From Ruania albidiflava DSM 18029 (lineage in GTDB: Bacteria; Actinomycetota; Actinomycetes; Actinomycetales; Beutenbergiaceae): a stretch of DNA of 64,000 bases. Made by a program: the position numbers and the translations under genes. The stretch covers positions 1 to 64,000 of the forward strand of contig NZ_ATWL01000015.1 of NCBI RefSeq assembly GCF_000421225.1, in the 5' to 3' direction. Below the pieces are notes generated by a model. The model ran no database searches and was not told the DNA's origin. It worked only from the letters and a program-made list of their open reading frames with translations. Positions 34,343 through 42,413 of the stretch are shown here, piece by piece; the stretch's first letter is position 1, and the number at the start of each line of letters is the position of its first letter.

Positions 34343-34349
34343 CCCGCGC

Positions 34350-35243
34350 TCACTGGTCGCAGGTGAGCCCGCTGGTGAGCGCCTCCAGGTTGGTGGTCAT
34401 CGCAGTCAGGTAGTCGCCCTGCGCCGGCGGGCTCTCCAGCGGGTCGAGCACGGCAGTCCCTACGCCGAGCTCCTCGGCCAGCTGCTGGGTGACGCGTGGG
34501 GAGGCGAGCGTCTCGAAGTACAGCGTGCGCACGTCGTTGCCCCGGACCACCTCGCCCACCTCGCGCACCCGCGCAGGCGAGGGCTCCACCTCCGGGTCGA
34601 TCCCGGCGATGCCCTCCTGGCGCAGGCCGTAGCGCTCGGCCAGATAGCCGAACGCTTCGTGCGAGGTGATCAGCACCGCGCCCTGGCAGGTCTGTAGCTC
34701 CTCGGCGTAGGACCGGTCGAGCGCCTCCAGGGCGGCTACCAGCTGGTCCGCTCTCTCGGCGTAGCCGGGCGCATTCTCCGGGTCAGCTGCAGCGAGCTGG
34801 TCGGCCACAGCATCGGCGACCGGCTCCAGCAGGGTCGGATCGAGCCAGAAGTGCGGGTCGCCGGCAGCCAACGGCGAGGCGGCGCCGGCGCCGGCGAGAC
34901 CAGCTGCCTCGACCGCGTCGATCACGTCAGCCGGCGGTTGGGTGGCGATCGCGTCGTCGACTGCGGCCTGCAGCCCGGAGCTGTACACCACCAGGTCCGC
35001 CTGGCTGAGCTGGACGATCTGGGCCGGGGCGAGCTCCAGGCTGTGCGGGTCGCTGCCGGCCGGGGTCAGGCTCCGCACCTGGGCGTCAGCCCCGCCCACC
35101 CGTTCGGACACGAAGACCAACGGGTAGAACGAAGCGAGAACGGTAGGACCGCCGTCGGACTCCTGCTCCGCGGAGCACGCTGCCAGGCCGAGCAGACCGG
35201 CGACCGCCAGGAGGGCGGCCGCCGGCCGGAGTCGGTCAGTCAT
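34350..35243 (-). CDS. aztC: Zinc/manganese ABC transporter substrate-binding lipoprotein (AztC/ZnuA-like)
   Basis: A 297-residue cluster A-I metal-binding lipoprotein. The lipobox LGLAAC puts the lipid on Cys23. Likely ligands are His in AGSDPHSLEL, His in GDPHFWLDP, His in ITSHEAFGYL and an acidic residue near YFETLASP. The His-rich flexible loop of ZnuA is absent, as in AztC. The ATG overlaps the end of aztD by 8 nt, so the two are translated together. No permease or ATPase gene follows; the convergent RND gene ends 7 bp away. Confidence 0.88.
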   Translation of the reverse strand: MTDRLRPAAALLAVAGLLGLAACSAEQESDGGPTVLASFYPLVFVSERVGGADAQVRSLTPAGSDPHSLELAPAQIVQLSQADLVVYSSGLQAAVDDAIATQPPADVIDAVEAAGLAGAGAASPLAAGDPHFWLDPTLLEPVADAVADQLAAADPENAPGYAERADQLVAALEALDRSYAEELQTCQGAVLITSHEAFGYLAERYGLRQEGIAGIDPEVEPSPARVREVGEVVRGNDVRTLYFETLASPRVTQQLAEELGVGTAVLDPLESPPAQGDYLTAMTTNLEALTSGLTCDQ

Positions 35244-36576
35244 CGTGACCATGCTCCTCGTGCTCGTGTTCCTCGTGAGCGTGGTCGTCCTCCTCGCTCA
35301 CGGCCTCGGCGTCGCCGCTGACGGTGATCAGCTCGTTCGGCACCACGGTCAGCTCGGTCTCGTTCCACACCTCACCGCTGGCCAGGTCGACGGCGTAGAT
35401 CGCCTGGGCCTCCGGGTCACTGACGTAGGCGGTCCCGTCCGCGACCGCGATCGTCGGGCGGGGCTGCTGCCACTCCTCGGGTTCTTCCCAGGCGTCGATC
35501 ACCGGGATGGATCGCTCCAGCTGACCGGCTTCTGGATCGATGACGTGGATAGCGCCATCTGTGCCGAGCACGAGCGCCTCGCCGTCATCACCGCGGGCCA
35601 GCGAGCGGAAGGAGTAGGAGGAGGGCAGACCCACCAGCGTGATCTCTGCGGTGCGGGTGTCGATCAGAGAGACCGTCATGGGGCGCTCCAGCTCAGCACC
35701 AGCGTCGCTCTTGTAGTCACCGAGCACGATCGGAGAGTCGGACGAGGCAGCCTGGTTACCGACCCGGCCATAGGTATCCGGGCTAGCCGCATGCTCGATC
35801 TGACCCTCGTGGTAGATCAGAGCACCGTCTTCGCACCCAGTCACCACGGCGTCCTCAGCGGCGGCCTCGGCCCCGTGCACACCGGGGCACTGGTCCGAGG
35901 CGGCGATCTCGTTGTCCTCGACATCGAGCACCCCGATGCCGGAGCGCGCCTCCTCGGTGCCCACGGTGACCACCAGCGTGCCGTCGGCCAGGGCGACGGC
36001 CACGCCGTGGTGCGCGGACGGCGCCGTGTACTCGCGCAGCACGGACTCCTCTGGCCCGGTCGCGACCTCGGTGGCGTCCAGCACCGTCGCGGTGCCGGTA
36101 CCGTCGTCGAAGAGAGCGACCTTGCCGTCGTGAGCCACCACGTGCCCCGGGGTCTGGGCCGGGTAGGTGATGTCGGTGAGCACGGGGTCGGCAGTGTAGT
36201 AGTGCGAGTGATCACCGTGCGGAACGGCCCAGGACCCGGCGTCGAGCACCTGAAAGCCCTCGGCTGTGGAGACCAGCGCGTGTCGGCCGTCGCCAGCGGC
36301 GTTCAGGCGTAGGAAGCCCTCGGCGGGCAGGTCGCCGACGACCTCAAGAGTGGTGGCGTCGAGAACCTCGATCCCGCCGTCGTAGCTGAGCACGAGCCGC
36401 GGGGTGACGGCGGCGACCTCGGTGCCCTCGGTTGACGGCGGCCCGTCGTCGGCAGGACTCGACGCGCCGCCCGGGGGCGGTTCGGGCTCAGCGGTCGAAC
36501 AGGCCGTGAGGACGAGCGGCACAGCGGCGAACAGTGCGATGAGTGCACGGCGGTCGGCGCGCGATTGTGTAGTCAT
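35236..36576 (-). CDS. aztD: AztD-like zinc metallochaperone lipoprotein
   Basis: A 446-residue secreted lipoprotein (lipobox VLTACS, Cys26) that folds as a beta-propeller of repeats such as LVLSYDGGIEVLDATTLEVV and FQVLDAGSW. HGDHSHYYTADPVL and the His/Glu-rich tail (HAHEEHEHEEHGHDD) are zinc-binding. Known AztD hands zinc to AztC outside the membrane. The gene precedes and overlaps aztC. A hairpin covers the ribosome-site position, and a possible Zur box lies further upstream, so expression is probably zinc-repressed. Confidence 0.9.
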   Translation of the reverse strand: MTTQSRADRRALIALFAAVPLVLTACSTAEPEPPPGGASSPADDGPPSTEGTEVAAVTPRLVLSYDGGIEVLDATTLEVVGDLPAEGFLRLNAAGDGRHALVSTAEGFQVLDAGSWAVPHGDHSHYYTADPVLTDITYPAQTPGHVVAHDGKVALFDDGTGTATVLDATEVATGPEESVLREYTAPSAHHGVAVALADGTLVVTVGTEEARSGIGVLDVEDNEIAASDQCPGVHGAEAAAEDAVVTGCEDGALIYHEGQIEHAASPDTYGRVGNQAASSDSPIVLGDYKSDAGAELERPMTVSLIDTRTAEITLVGLPSSYSFRSLARGDDGEALVLGTDGAIHVIDPEAGQLERSIPVIDAWEEPEEWQQPRPTIAVADGTAYVSDPEAQAIYAVDLASGEVWNETELTVVPNELITVSGDAEAVSEEDDHAHEEHEHEEHGHDD

Positions 36577-36584
36577 CAGCGGTC

Positions 36585-36606
36585 GGACCGGCAGTCTGGC
36601 CGGTCC
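36585..36606 (-). promoter_or_regulatory. Hairpin just before the aztD start
   Basis: GGACCGGC pairs with GCCGGTCC around six bases, ending 8 nt from the ATG at 36576. It occupies the place where a ribosome site would be; none is visible. It could dampen translation or be read through from a leader. Function is inferred only. Confidence 0.4.
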
Positions 36607-36639
36607 ACTCCTTTCGATCGGTTGCTCGCACCCTAACAG

Positions 36640-36660
36640 TAATGCGTCTCATTCTCATTA
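36640..36660 (-). promoter_or_regulatory. Candidate Zur operator
   Basis: TAATG-N11-CATTA, with an AT-rich core GAGAATGAGA on the minus strand, resembles zinc-uptake-regulator boxes (TAATGA..ATCATTA type). It sits 63 bp upstream of aztD, whose product family is zinc-linked. The match is imperfect. Confidence 0.4.
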
Positions 36661-36771
36661 TCGATGCGAGTGGGCCCGGAGACAGCGACCCGCCGACGCG
36701 GCGACGGCGCCTGAACGAGATTGGCGACAAGGCCCGGCCGGCTCGGACCTAGCAGCAGCGCTGCCAGTGTG

Positions 36772-36796
36772 TATCATTTAGACAAGTGCCACTTGT
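36772..36796 (+). promoter_or_regulatory. Promoter and palindromic operator of the OsmC gene
   Basis: TATCAT (36772-36777) is a plausible -10. Immediately after it lies ACAAGTG-C-CACTTGT (36782-36796), a perfect 15-bp palindrome covering the expected transcription start. This suggests repression by a dimeric redox-type regulator not encoded here. Confidence 0.55.
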
Positions 36797-36811
36797 ACAA
36801 ACTGAGAGGAC

Positions 36812-37258
36812 ATGAGCATCGCCGTTCGGAGCACGAAGACCACCTGGGAAGGCCCGCTGGCCAGCGGTACCGGCACGTTCAGCGACAGCAGCAGCGGGGT
36901 ACTGGACAGCCAGACCGTCACCTGGGCAGCCCGCACCGAGGCACCCGGCGGCAAGACCAGCCCCGAGGAGCTCGCCGCTGCGGCACACTCCTCGTGCTAC
37001 TCGATGGCCCTCTCCCTCACTCTCGGAGAGAACAAGACCCCGGCAGACCGGGTCAGCGTCGAAGCGGCAGTGACCCTGGACGAGGTCGACGGTGTCCCGA
37101 CGGTGACCACCTCTGCACTCACCGTGCGGGCGGTCGTGCCCGGCCTGGACGAGGCAGGGTTCGCCAAGGTGGTCGAGGACGCGTCCGCGCTCTGCCCGAT
37201 CTCGCGACTCTTCGCCGGCGCCACGATCACCGTGGATGCCGCGCTCGAGACGACCTGA
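36812..37258 (+). CDS. osmC: OsmC-family peroxiredoxin (OsmC subgroup)
   Basis: A thiol peroxidase of 148 residues acting on organic hydroperoxides. The two catalytic Cys are in AAAHSSCYSMALS and SALCPISRLF. The GGKTSPEELAAAAHSSCY pattern is the OsmC rather than Ohr subgroup. AGAGGA precedes the ATG. The likely reductant is lipoyl or mycothiol-linked. The upstream palindrome suggests stress-responsive control. It is divergent from the zinc locus and followed by a hemerythrin gene 76 bp later. Confidence 0.9.
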   Translation: MSIAVRSTKTTWEGPLASGTGTFSDSSSGVLDSQTVTWAARTEAPGGKTSPEELAAAAHSSCYSMALSLTLGENKTPADRVSVEAAVTLDEVDGVPTVTTSALTVRAVVPGLDEAGFAKVVEDASALCPISRLFAGATITVDAALETT

Positions 37259-37334
37259 CCTGCACCAGGCCGACGCTGCGGCACCGGGATCCAGGACGCG
37301 TCCCGGTGCCGCAGCCCTACCCGGGGAGCCCGCC

Positions 37335-37862
37335 ATGACCGAGACCGCCAACGACCAGCCGAGCTCAGTGGCCGACGCCCTCACCCGCGAGCACCGGGAG
37401 ATCGACGCCGGCATCGAGGCCTTCGTCGCCAGCATGGGCGCCAGCGCCGGCGGCCCGGCCGGCACTGTGTCCGAGTGGGCCGCTCCCCTGCTGGTCGCGA
37501 TGACTGCACTGCGCCGGCACATCTACCTCGAAGAAGAGTTCGTCTTCCCGCCGATCCGTGACGGCGGCCTGGTGATGGCGATCATGGTGATGCTCCGCGA
37601 GCACGGCGAGCTCTGGCGGGCGATGGACGAGCTCAGCGATCTGCTGGAGACCGGGGCCGACGACCCCGGCCGGCACGAGGAGCTGGTGCAGCGCTGCTCC
37701 GCCATGCTCGACCTGCTGGAGGCGCACAACAGCAAGGAAGAGCCGATCATCTATACCCGCGCGGACGCCGACCTGCCGGCCGAGTCGCGCGCCGAGCTGC
37801 AGGAGTTCCTGCGCCGGGGCAGGATGCCCGACGGCTGGGTGTGCGAGCGCGCCAGTCGATGA
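37335..37862 (+). CDS. Hemerythrin-domain (HHE) protein
   Basis: A 175-residue four-helix HHE protein likely to bind a di-iron centre for O2 or NO sensing or storage. Candidate ligands are His in TREHREID, His/Glu in LRRHIYLEEEFVFP, His in LREHGELWRAM and His/Glu in AHNSKEEPIIY. ATG 37335 has GGGGAG upstream, and a longer frame is not supported. It is downstream of osmC on the same strand, so joint stress-related expression is plausible. Confidence 0.88.
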   Translation: MTETANDQPSSVADALTREHREIDAGIEAFVASMGASAGGPAGTVSEWAAPLLVAMTALRRHIYLEEEFVFPPIRDGGLVMAIMVMLREHGELWRAMDELSDLLETGADDPGRHEELVQRCSAMLDLLEAHNSKEEPIIYTRADADLPAESRAELQEFLRRGRMPDGWVCERASR

Positions 37863-37870
37863 GCCGGCCC

Positions 37871-38584
37871 TCAGGCTCCTTTCGCACCCTTGGGGTCGGT
37901 CCGGAGGTGGTCGCCGGTCATCTCCTCGACCCGTGCCATCTGCACCCGGTCCTCGCGGGCAGCAGCGAGCACGTCCGCGATGATCGCATCGGCGGACTCT
38001 GAGCTGACTCCGACCGCCTCCAGCGCCAGCTGGGTGAACTGTAGCCGCGGCCGGTCGGCCGCGCGTGGGAAGAACCGGGTGGTCATCCAGGTACCACCGA
38101 GCACAGCGATGAAGAACTCTGCGGCATCGGTCAGGGGCACGTCCAAGGAACACCGCTCCACCTCGACCATCGCCTCCAGGTGCGCCCGCACGCGCCGGAC
38201 CCAGTCGGCCATCGGCTCCGCGAGCACCTCTCGCGGCACCGAGGGGTCTGCGAACAGGGACAACGCAGCGGTGGTCACGACATCGGTACCGGCGAAGTGC
38301 CCGACGTTGGACACGAACGCCACGCAGGCGCGCGCCGGACTGTGCCCGAAGATCTCCACTGCTGCCGCATCGGAGGCAGCAAGCGTCTCCCGGAGCCGCC
38401 CGACCAGAGCTGCCAGGATGCGGTCCTTCGTCGGAAAGTGGTAGGCGAGCGCCCCCTTGGTCAGGCCGAGCCGACCGGCGATCCCGGAGAGCGAGGCCCC
38501 CACATAGCCGTGCTCGATCACCTCCCGGGCAGCCGCCTCGAGGATCACCTCACGAGTGTGTCCCGCCGTCGCGCGATCAGCCAT
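37871..38584 (-). CDS. TetR-family regulator
   Basis: A 237-residue regulator. The helix-turn-helix is REVIEHGYVGASLSGIAGRL then TKGALAYHFPTKDRILAALV. The ligand domain is longer than usual, with ADWVRRVRAHLEAMV and FFIAVLGGTWMTTRFFP; this layout recalls gamma-butyrolactone-receptor-like TetRs, but the match is loose. ATG 38584 is used; an upstream frame would cover the intergenic palindrome. It is divergent from the MmgE/PrpD gene and is a candidate regulator of it. Confidence 0.85.
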   Translation of the reverse strand: MADRATAGHTREVILEAAAREVIEHGYVGASLSGIAGRLGLTKGALAYHFPTKDRILAALVGRLRETLAASDAAAVEIFGHSPARACVAFVSNVGHFAGTDVVTTAALSLFADPSVPREVLAEPMADWVRRVRAHLEAMVEVERCSLDVPLTDAAEFFIAVLGGTWMTTRFFPRAADRPRLQFTQLALEAVGVSSESADAIIADVLAAAREDRVQMARVEEMTGDHLRTDPKGAKGA

Positions 38585-38671
38585 GCAGGTGAGGATAGCC
38601 CTCCTCGCTGACCGCCGGTAGACAGGCACATCCGTCCGCACCCGCACCGACGACATCTTTACCCATGCAAA

Positions 38672-38689
38672 TATCTTGACATCGAGATA
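38672..38689. promoter_or_regulatory. Imperfect 18-bp palindrome upstream of prpD
   Basis: TATCTTGACATCGAGATA matches its complement at 14 of 18 positions. It lies between the divergent TetR and prpD starts, within an AT-rich promoter-like stretch, and is the best candidate operator there. Confidence 0.5.
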
Positions 38690-38775
38690 CTTTCGTCGCA
38701 TAGTGACGGTAAGGCATACCTCAGTCGGAGCGCGGGCCAGCAGATCCGCCGGCCGCGCAGAAGGGAGCCATCACA

Positions 38776-40152
38776 ATGGCAGAGGTGCACAAGCTGGCAG
38801 ACTTCGTCGCGAAGGCCAGCATCGATCAGCTCAGCAGCGAGGCACTGGACCAGCTCAAGATCCGCGTGCTGGACACCCTGGGGGTAGCGATCGGCGCGCT
38901 CGACGCACAGCCGATGGTCGCGATCCGCGGTCTGCTGGAGGACCTGGGCGGAACGCCGCAGGCCACGCTGATCGGCGGCGGGAAGACCTCCCCCGAACGC
39001 GCGGCGTTCTTCAACAGCGGCCTGTCCCGCTATCTGGACTTCATGGACTCCTACCTCGCCAAGGGGGAGACCAACCACCCCTCGGACAACTTCGGCGCGG
39101 TGCTCGCTGCCGCCGAGCAGACCGGCGCCAGCGGGGCCGAGCTGCTCAGCGCCCTGGCAGTGGCCTACCAGGTGCACACCCGCCTCTCCGATGTCGCACC
39201 CGTGCGGGCCAAAGGGTTCGACCACACTACCCAGGGTGCCTATGCGGCCGCAGCCAGCGCCGCCAAGGCGTTGGGCCTGCCCGCGGACCAGATCGCCCAC
39301 GCGATCGCCATCTCCGGTACCGCGAACAACGCGCTGCGGGTCACCCGCACCGGGTCGCTGAGCAACTGGAAGGGGCTCGCCTATCCGCAGGTGGCCAAGG
39401 AAGGTACGTTCGCCGCGCTGCTGGCCAGCCGCGGCATCACTGGTCCGGCGGAGGTGTTCGAGGGCAACAAGGGGTTCAAGGACTCGATCGCCGGGCCGTT
39501 CCAGATCGACTGGTCGGGCGAGGACCTGGAGCGGGTGCGGCGCACCATCCTCAAGAAGTACAACGCCGAGATCCACTCCCAGTCCGCGTTGGAGGCGGCC
39601 CTGGAGATCCGCGCACGGGACGGCTTCCGCCCCGAGGCGATCGAGTCGGTGCACCTGAAGACCTTTGACGTGGCCTACTCGATCATCGGCGGCGGCGAGG
39701 AGGGCGACAAGCGCACGATCCGCACCAAGGAGGAGGCCGACCACTCCCTGCCGTGGATGCTGGCGGTCACCCTCCTGGACGGTGAGCTCAACCCCGCCCA
39801 GTACGCCCCAGAGCGCGTGGTCGCCGACGATGTGCAAGCCTTGATGACGAAGGTGACCATCACTCCGGACGACGGCTTCTCCGACCGCTTCCCGGACGAG
39901 ATGCCCGCCGAGGTGGAGATCACCCTCACCGACGGCACGACCTTCCGGGCCACCCACAACGACTACGAGGGGTTCCATACCCACCCCGCCGGATGGGACG
40001 TCGTCGAGGACAAGTTCACCCGACTGACCGGGCCGTTCGCCGACGAATCGCTGCGGGAGGAGATCACCCACCTGGTGCGCACCCTCGAGGAGCAGCCGAC
40101 CTCGGCACTGACCGACGCGCTCGCCCGCGTGGCCATCACCCGCACCGACTGA
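38776..40152 (+). CDS. MmgE/PrpD-family protein
   Basis: A 458-residue protein of the family that includes 2-methylcitrate dehydratase, cis-aconitate decarboxylase and iminodisuccinate epimerase. Typical segments are LDTLGVAIGALDAQ, NSGLSRYLDFMDSYLAKGET, HPSDNFGAVLAAAEQ, YQVHTRLSD and KGFDHTTQGAYAAAASAAKALG. The C-terminal lid includes FSDRFPDEMPAEVEITLTDG. GAAGGGAG precedes the ATG. Which reaction it performs cannot be told; no methylcitrate synthase or lyase is near. A ComA-like gene follows 122 bp later, and an importer after that. Confidence 0.88.
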   Translation: MAEVHKLADFVAKASIDQLSSEALDQLKIRVLDTLGVAIGALDAQPMVAIRGLLEDLGGTPQATLIGGGKTSPERAAFFNSGLSRYLDFMDSYLAKGETNHPSDNFGAVLAAAEQTGASGAELLSALAVAYQVHTRLSDVAPVRAKGFDHTTQGAYAAAASAAKALGLPADQIAHAIAISGTANNALRVTRTGSLSNWKGLAYPQVAKEGTFAALLASRGITGPAEVFEGNKGFKDSIAGPFQIDWSGEDLERVRRTILKKYNAEIHSQSALEAALEIRARDGFRPEAIESVHLKTFDVAYSIIGGGEEGDKRTIRTKEEADHSLPWMLAVTLLDGELNPAQYAPERVVADDVQALMTKVTITPDDGFSDRFPDEMPAEVEITLTDGTTFRATHNDYEGFHTHPAGWDVVEDKFTRLTGPFADESLREEITHLVRTLEEQPTSALTDALARVAITRTD

Positions 40153-40192
40153 GCGATCGCCACCCGGGCGACCCCACCATCCAGCACCCGGA

Positions 40193-40211
40193 GGGTAGAC
40201 GCGGTCTACCC
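40193..40211. promoter_or_regulatory. Perfect palindrome between prpD and comA-like genes
   Basis: GGGTAGAC-GCG-GTCTACCC is an 8-bp perfect inverted repeat 63 bp upstream of the comA-like start. Its GTAGAC half-site resembles the GCAGAC half-sites at 41147 and 41219, so it could be an operator of the same regulator. It might instead be an intra-operon hairpin. Confidence 0.5.
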
Positions 40212-40274
40212 GGCCGGCACCGACACCACCCACCGACACGGCGGGAGGAGAACACAGAAGAAGGAGGCTCAACC

Positions 40275-41114
40275 ATGAGCACCACACCGCACGACGTCTC
40301 GTTCAACTTCGTCCCGCGCGCCTACCGTCCGGTCAAGCCGCGCACGTTCGGGATGACCGAGATCCGCGCCCCCTACTACAGCACGTTCGGTACCCGGCAC
40401 CTGCAGGACGTCTTCGACGTGGCCGGGCCGTGGGTCGATGGCATCAAGTGGGCCGGCGGCTCGTTCGCGCTGCTACCCACCGAGCAGGTGCGCAAGTTCA
40501 GCGACATCGCGCACGAGCACGATGCCTACGTCTCCTCTGGCGGCTGGATCGAGACCGTGCTGCGCTACGGGGACGAGGCGGTCGATGCCTACCTGAAGGA
40601 GGCCAAGGAGGTCGGCTTCGACGTCATCGAGATCTCCACCGGGTTCATCATGCTGTCCACCTCCGGGCTGGAGCGGCTGGTGGAGAAGGTGGTCGCGGCC
40701 GGGCTGAAGGCCAAGCCGGAGCTCGGTATCCAGATCGGCTCCGGCGGCGACTCCGGCGAGGCCGAGCTGGCCGCGGAGAGCAAGAAGGACATCGGCGACC
40801 TGGTGGACCGCGGCAAGCGGGCGCTGGACGCCGGTGCGTCGATCATCATGATCGAGTCCGAGGGGATCACCGAGAACGTCACCGAGTGGAACACCGGTGC
40901 CGCCGCCTCGGTCATCAACGGCCTGGGCCTGGAGAACGTGATGTTCGAAGCCGCCGACGGGCCCGTGTTCGAGTGGTACATCAAGAACTACGGCAACGAG
41001 GTGAACCTGTTCGTGGACCACAGCCAGATCCTGCAGCTGGAGGGGCTGCGGCAGAACCTGTGGGGGAACAAGTCCACCTGGGGCCGGGTGATCAACCCCG
41101 CGCCGCGCAACTGA
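40275..41114 (+). CDS. ComA-like (phosphosulfolactate synthase) family protein
   Basis: A 279-residue TIM-barrel protein. Landmark segments are AGPWVDGIKWAGGSFALLP, VSSGGWIETVL, GFDVIEISTGFIML, DAGASIIMIESEGITEN and FVDHSQILQLEGLRQNLWG. These follow the ComA family, whose archaeal members add sulfite to phosphoenolpyruvate in coenzyme M synthesis and whose bacterial and plant homologues are mostly uncharacterised. ATG 40275 has AAGGAGG 7 nt upstream. No other coenzyme M genes are here. The pairing with PrpD suggests a different acid or sulfonate substrate. Confidence 0.82.
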   Translation: MSTTPHDVSFNFVPRAYRPVKPRTFGMTEIRAPYYSTFGTRHLQDVFDVAGPWVDGIKWAGGSFALLPTEQVRKFSDIAHEHDAYVSSGGWIETVLRYGDEAVDAYLKEAKEVGFDVIEISTGFIMLSTSGLERLVEKVVAAGLKAKPELGIQIGSGGDSGEAELAAESKKDIGDLVDRGKRALDAGASIIMIESEGITENVTEWNTGAAASVINGLGLENVMFEAADGPVFEWYIKNYGNEVNLFVDHSQILQLEGLRQNLWGNKSTWGRVINPAPRN

Positions 41115-41146
41115 GGATCGGGACGCCTCCCCCCCCCCCACACACA

Positions 41147-41162
41147 GCAGACGATCGTCTGC
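41147..41162. promoter_or_regulatory. 16-bp perfect palindrome, copy 1
   Basis: GCAGACGATCGTCTGC is fully self-complementary. An identical copy lies at 41219-41234, 72 bp away, both preceded by CA and followed by A. A run of 11 C ends 8 bp before it. It is likely an operator for the importer genes or a site flanking the comA end. Confidence 0.65.
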
Positions 41163-41218
41163 ACCACGAATCGGCACCTGCGGTCCCCCAGAACGTGCCG
41201 CAGATTCCGAATCGACCA

Positions 41219-41234
41219 GCAGACGATCGTCTGC
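41219..41234. promoter_or_regulatory. 16-bp perfect palindrome, copy 2
   Basis: Second copy of GCAGACGATCGTCTGC, 176 bp upstream of the substrate-binding gene. The spacing of 72 bp (about seven turns) puts both copies on the same DNA face. Between them CGGCAC (41172-41177) and GTGCCG (41195-41200) form a hairpin that may terminate comA transcription. The rest of 41115-41409 shows no gene. Confidence 0.65.
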
Positions 41235-41409
41235 ATCATTGCCGACGGCGGAGCTCCCCGGGCAGGTCCGCTCACCAGTCCGGGCCTCACCTCGGCGCCC
41301 GCGTGTCTCACCCAGGTAACAGTTCCGCCCGCCGTGGCGCGAACTCAGCGCACTGCTACTACCGTGAACGGGCGGCCGCCCGGCCGCGCGCCCACTACCG
41401 GAGACCACG

Positions 41410-42345
41410 ATGCGCACTTCCGCCCGTAGACGAGGACTGGCCGCTCTGACGGCAGCGGCCCTGACCACCCTGGCCTTGGCGGCCTGCTCCCCCGAGGACC
41501 CTGCCGACGAGGGTGGCGGTGACGACGAGGACGCCTACACCTCGATCGTGAGCTCCGGCCCGGTCGCTAACGACGCCGTTGTCGAGGCGAACGAGTGGGC
41601 CAGCGCGGTCCGCGAGGCCGGTGTGCTGACCGTCGGCGGCACGGAGACCTCCGAGCTGTTCTCCCTGCTCGACCCGACCACCGGCGAGACCCGCGGCTTC
41701 GACGCCGGCATCCAGCAGATGCTCAGCCAGTACATCCTCGGGGAGGTGAACGTCGACCTGCAGCAGGTCACCACGGACACCCGGGAGCAGGTGCTGGAGT
41801 CGAACACTGTGGACACGGTGATCGCGACCTACTCGATCACCCCGGAACGCGCCGAGCGGATCGCCTTCGCCGGGCCGTACTACAGCTCCCAGGCGGGCAT
41901 CCTGGTCGCTGCGGACAACACCGACATCACCAGCCTGGACGACCTGGCCGGCAAGAAGGTGGCGACGCAGGCCAGCTCCACCGGGGTCAGCCTGCTGGAG
42001 GAGGAGGCGCCCGAGGCGGAGATCGTGGCGCTGCCCGACCACGCACAGTGCCTAGCCGCAGTGCAGCAGGGCAACGCGGACGCCTATGTGATCGACCAGA
42101 CGCTGCTGATGAACGCCGTGGTCGCCAACGACGACGTGCAGATCGTCGGTGAGCCGTTCGGCCCGGAGGACAAGTACGGCATCGGCGTGAACAAGGACTC
42201 CGACGCGGTCGACTTCATCAACACCTTCCTCACCGAGATCGAGGACGGCGGCCAGTGGGCCGACCTGTGGCAGCTGACCATCGGCGACCGCGCGGACATC
42301 GCCGAGGTGCCCACCCCACCGACCCCGGGCGACACCGGGCTGTGA
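41410..42345 (+). CDS. Amino-acid-type ABC transporter substrate-binding lipoprotein
   Basis: A 311-residue family 3 solute-binding protein. The lipobox LALAACS puts the lipid at Cys26, followed by an acidic Gly/Asp-rich tether. The binding domain contains LTVGGTETSELFSLLDPTTG, YSITPERAERIAFAGPYY, LAGKKVATQASSTG and YGIGVNKDSD, the pattern of GluB-like glutamate/aspartate-binding proteins. The position after PrpD-ComA and the palindromes upstream hint that the ligand may be a dicarboxylic or amino acid used by those enzymes. Two permease genes follow. Confidence 0.9.
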   Translation: MRTSARRRGLAALTAAALTTLALAACSPEDPADEGGGDDEDAYTSIVSSGPVANDAVVEANEWASAVREAGVLTVGGTETSELFSLLDPTTGETRGFDAGIQQMLSQYILGEVNVDLQQVTTDTREQVLESNTVDTVIATYSITPERAERIAFAGPYYSSQAGILVAADNTDITSLDDLAGKKVATQASSTGVSLLEEEAPEAEIVALPDHAQCLAAVQQGNADAYVIDQTLLMNAVVANDDVQIVGEPFGPEDKYGIGVNKDSDAVDFINTFLTEIEDGGQWADLWQLTIGDRADIAEVPTPPTPGDTGL

Positions 42346-42413
42346 CCTACCTCGGAGCGGGGCGCCGGCCGGTGCCCCGCTCCGATGCTCGCTGACGTCT
42401 GCAAGGAGGCCAC

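Noticed and set aside
41129-41139. Run of 11 C as a phase-variable tract
   Set aside because: It lies in an intergenic region and does not adjoin a start codon or -35/-10 spacer that I can recognise; slippage may occur but no consequence is visible.
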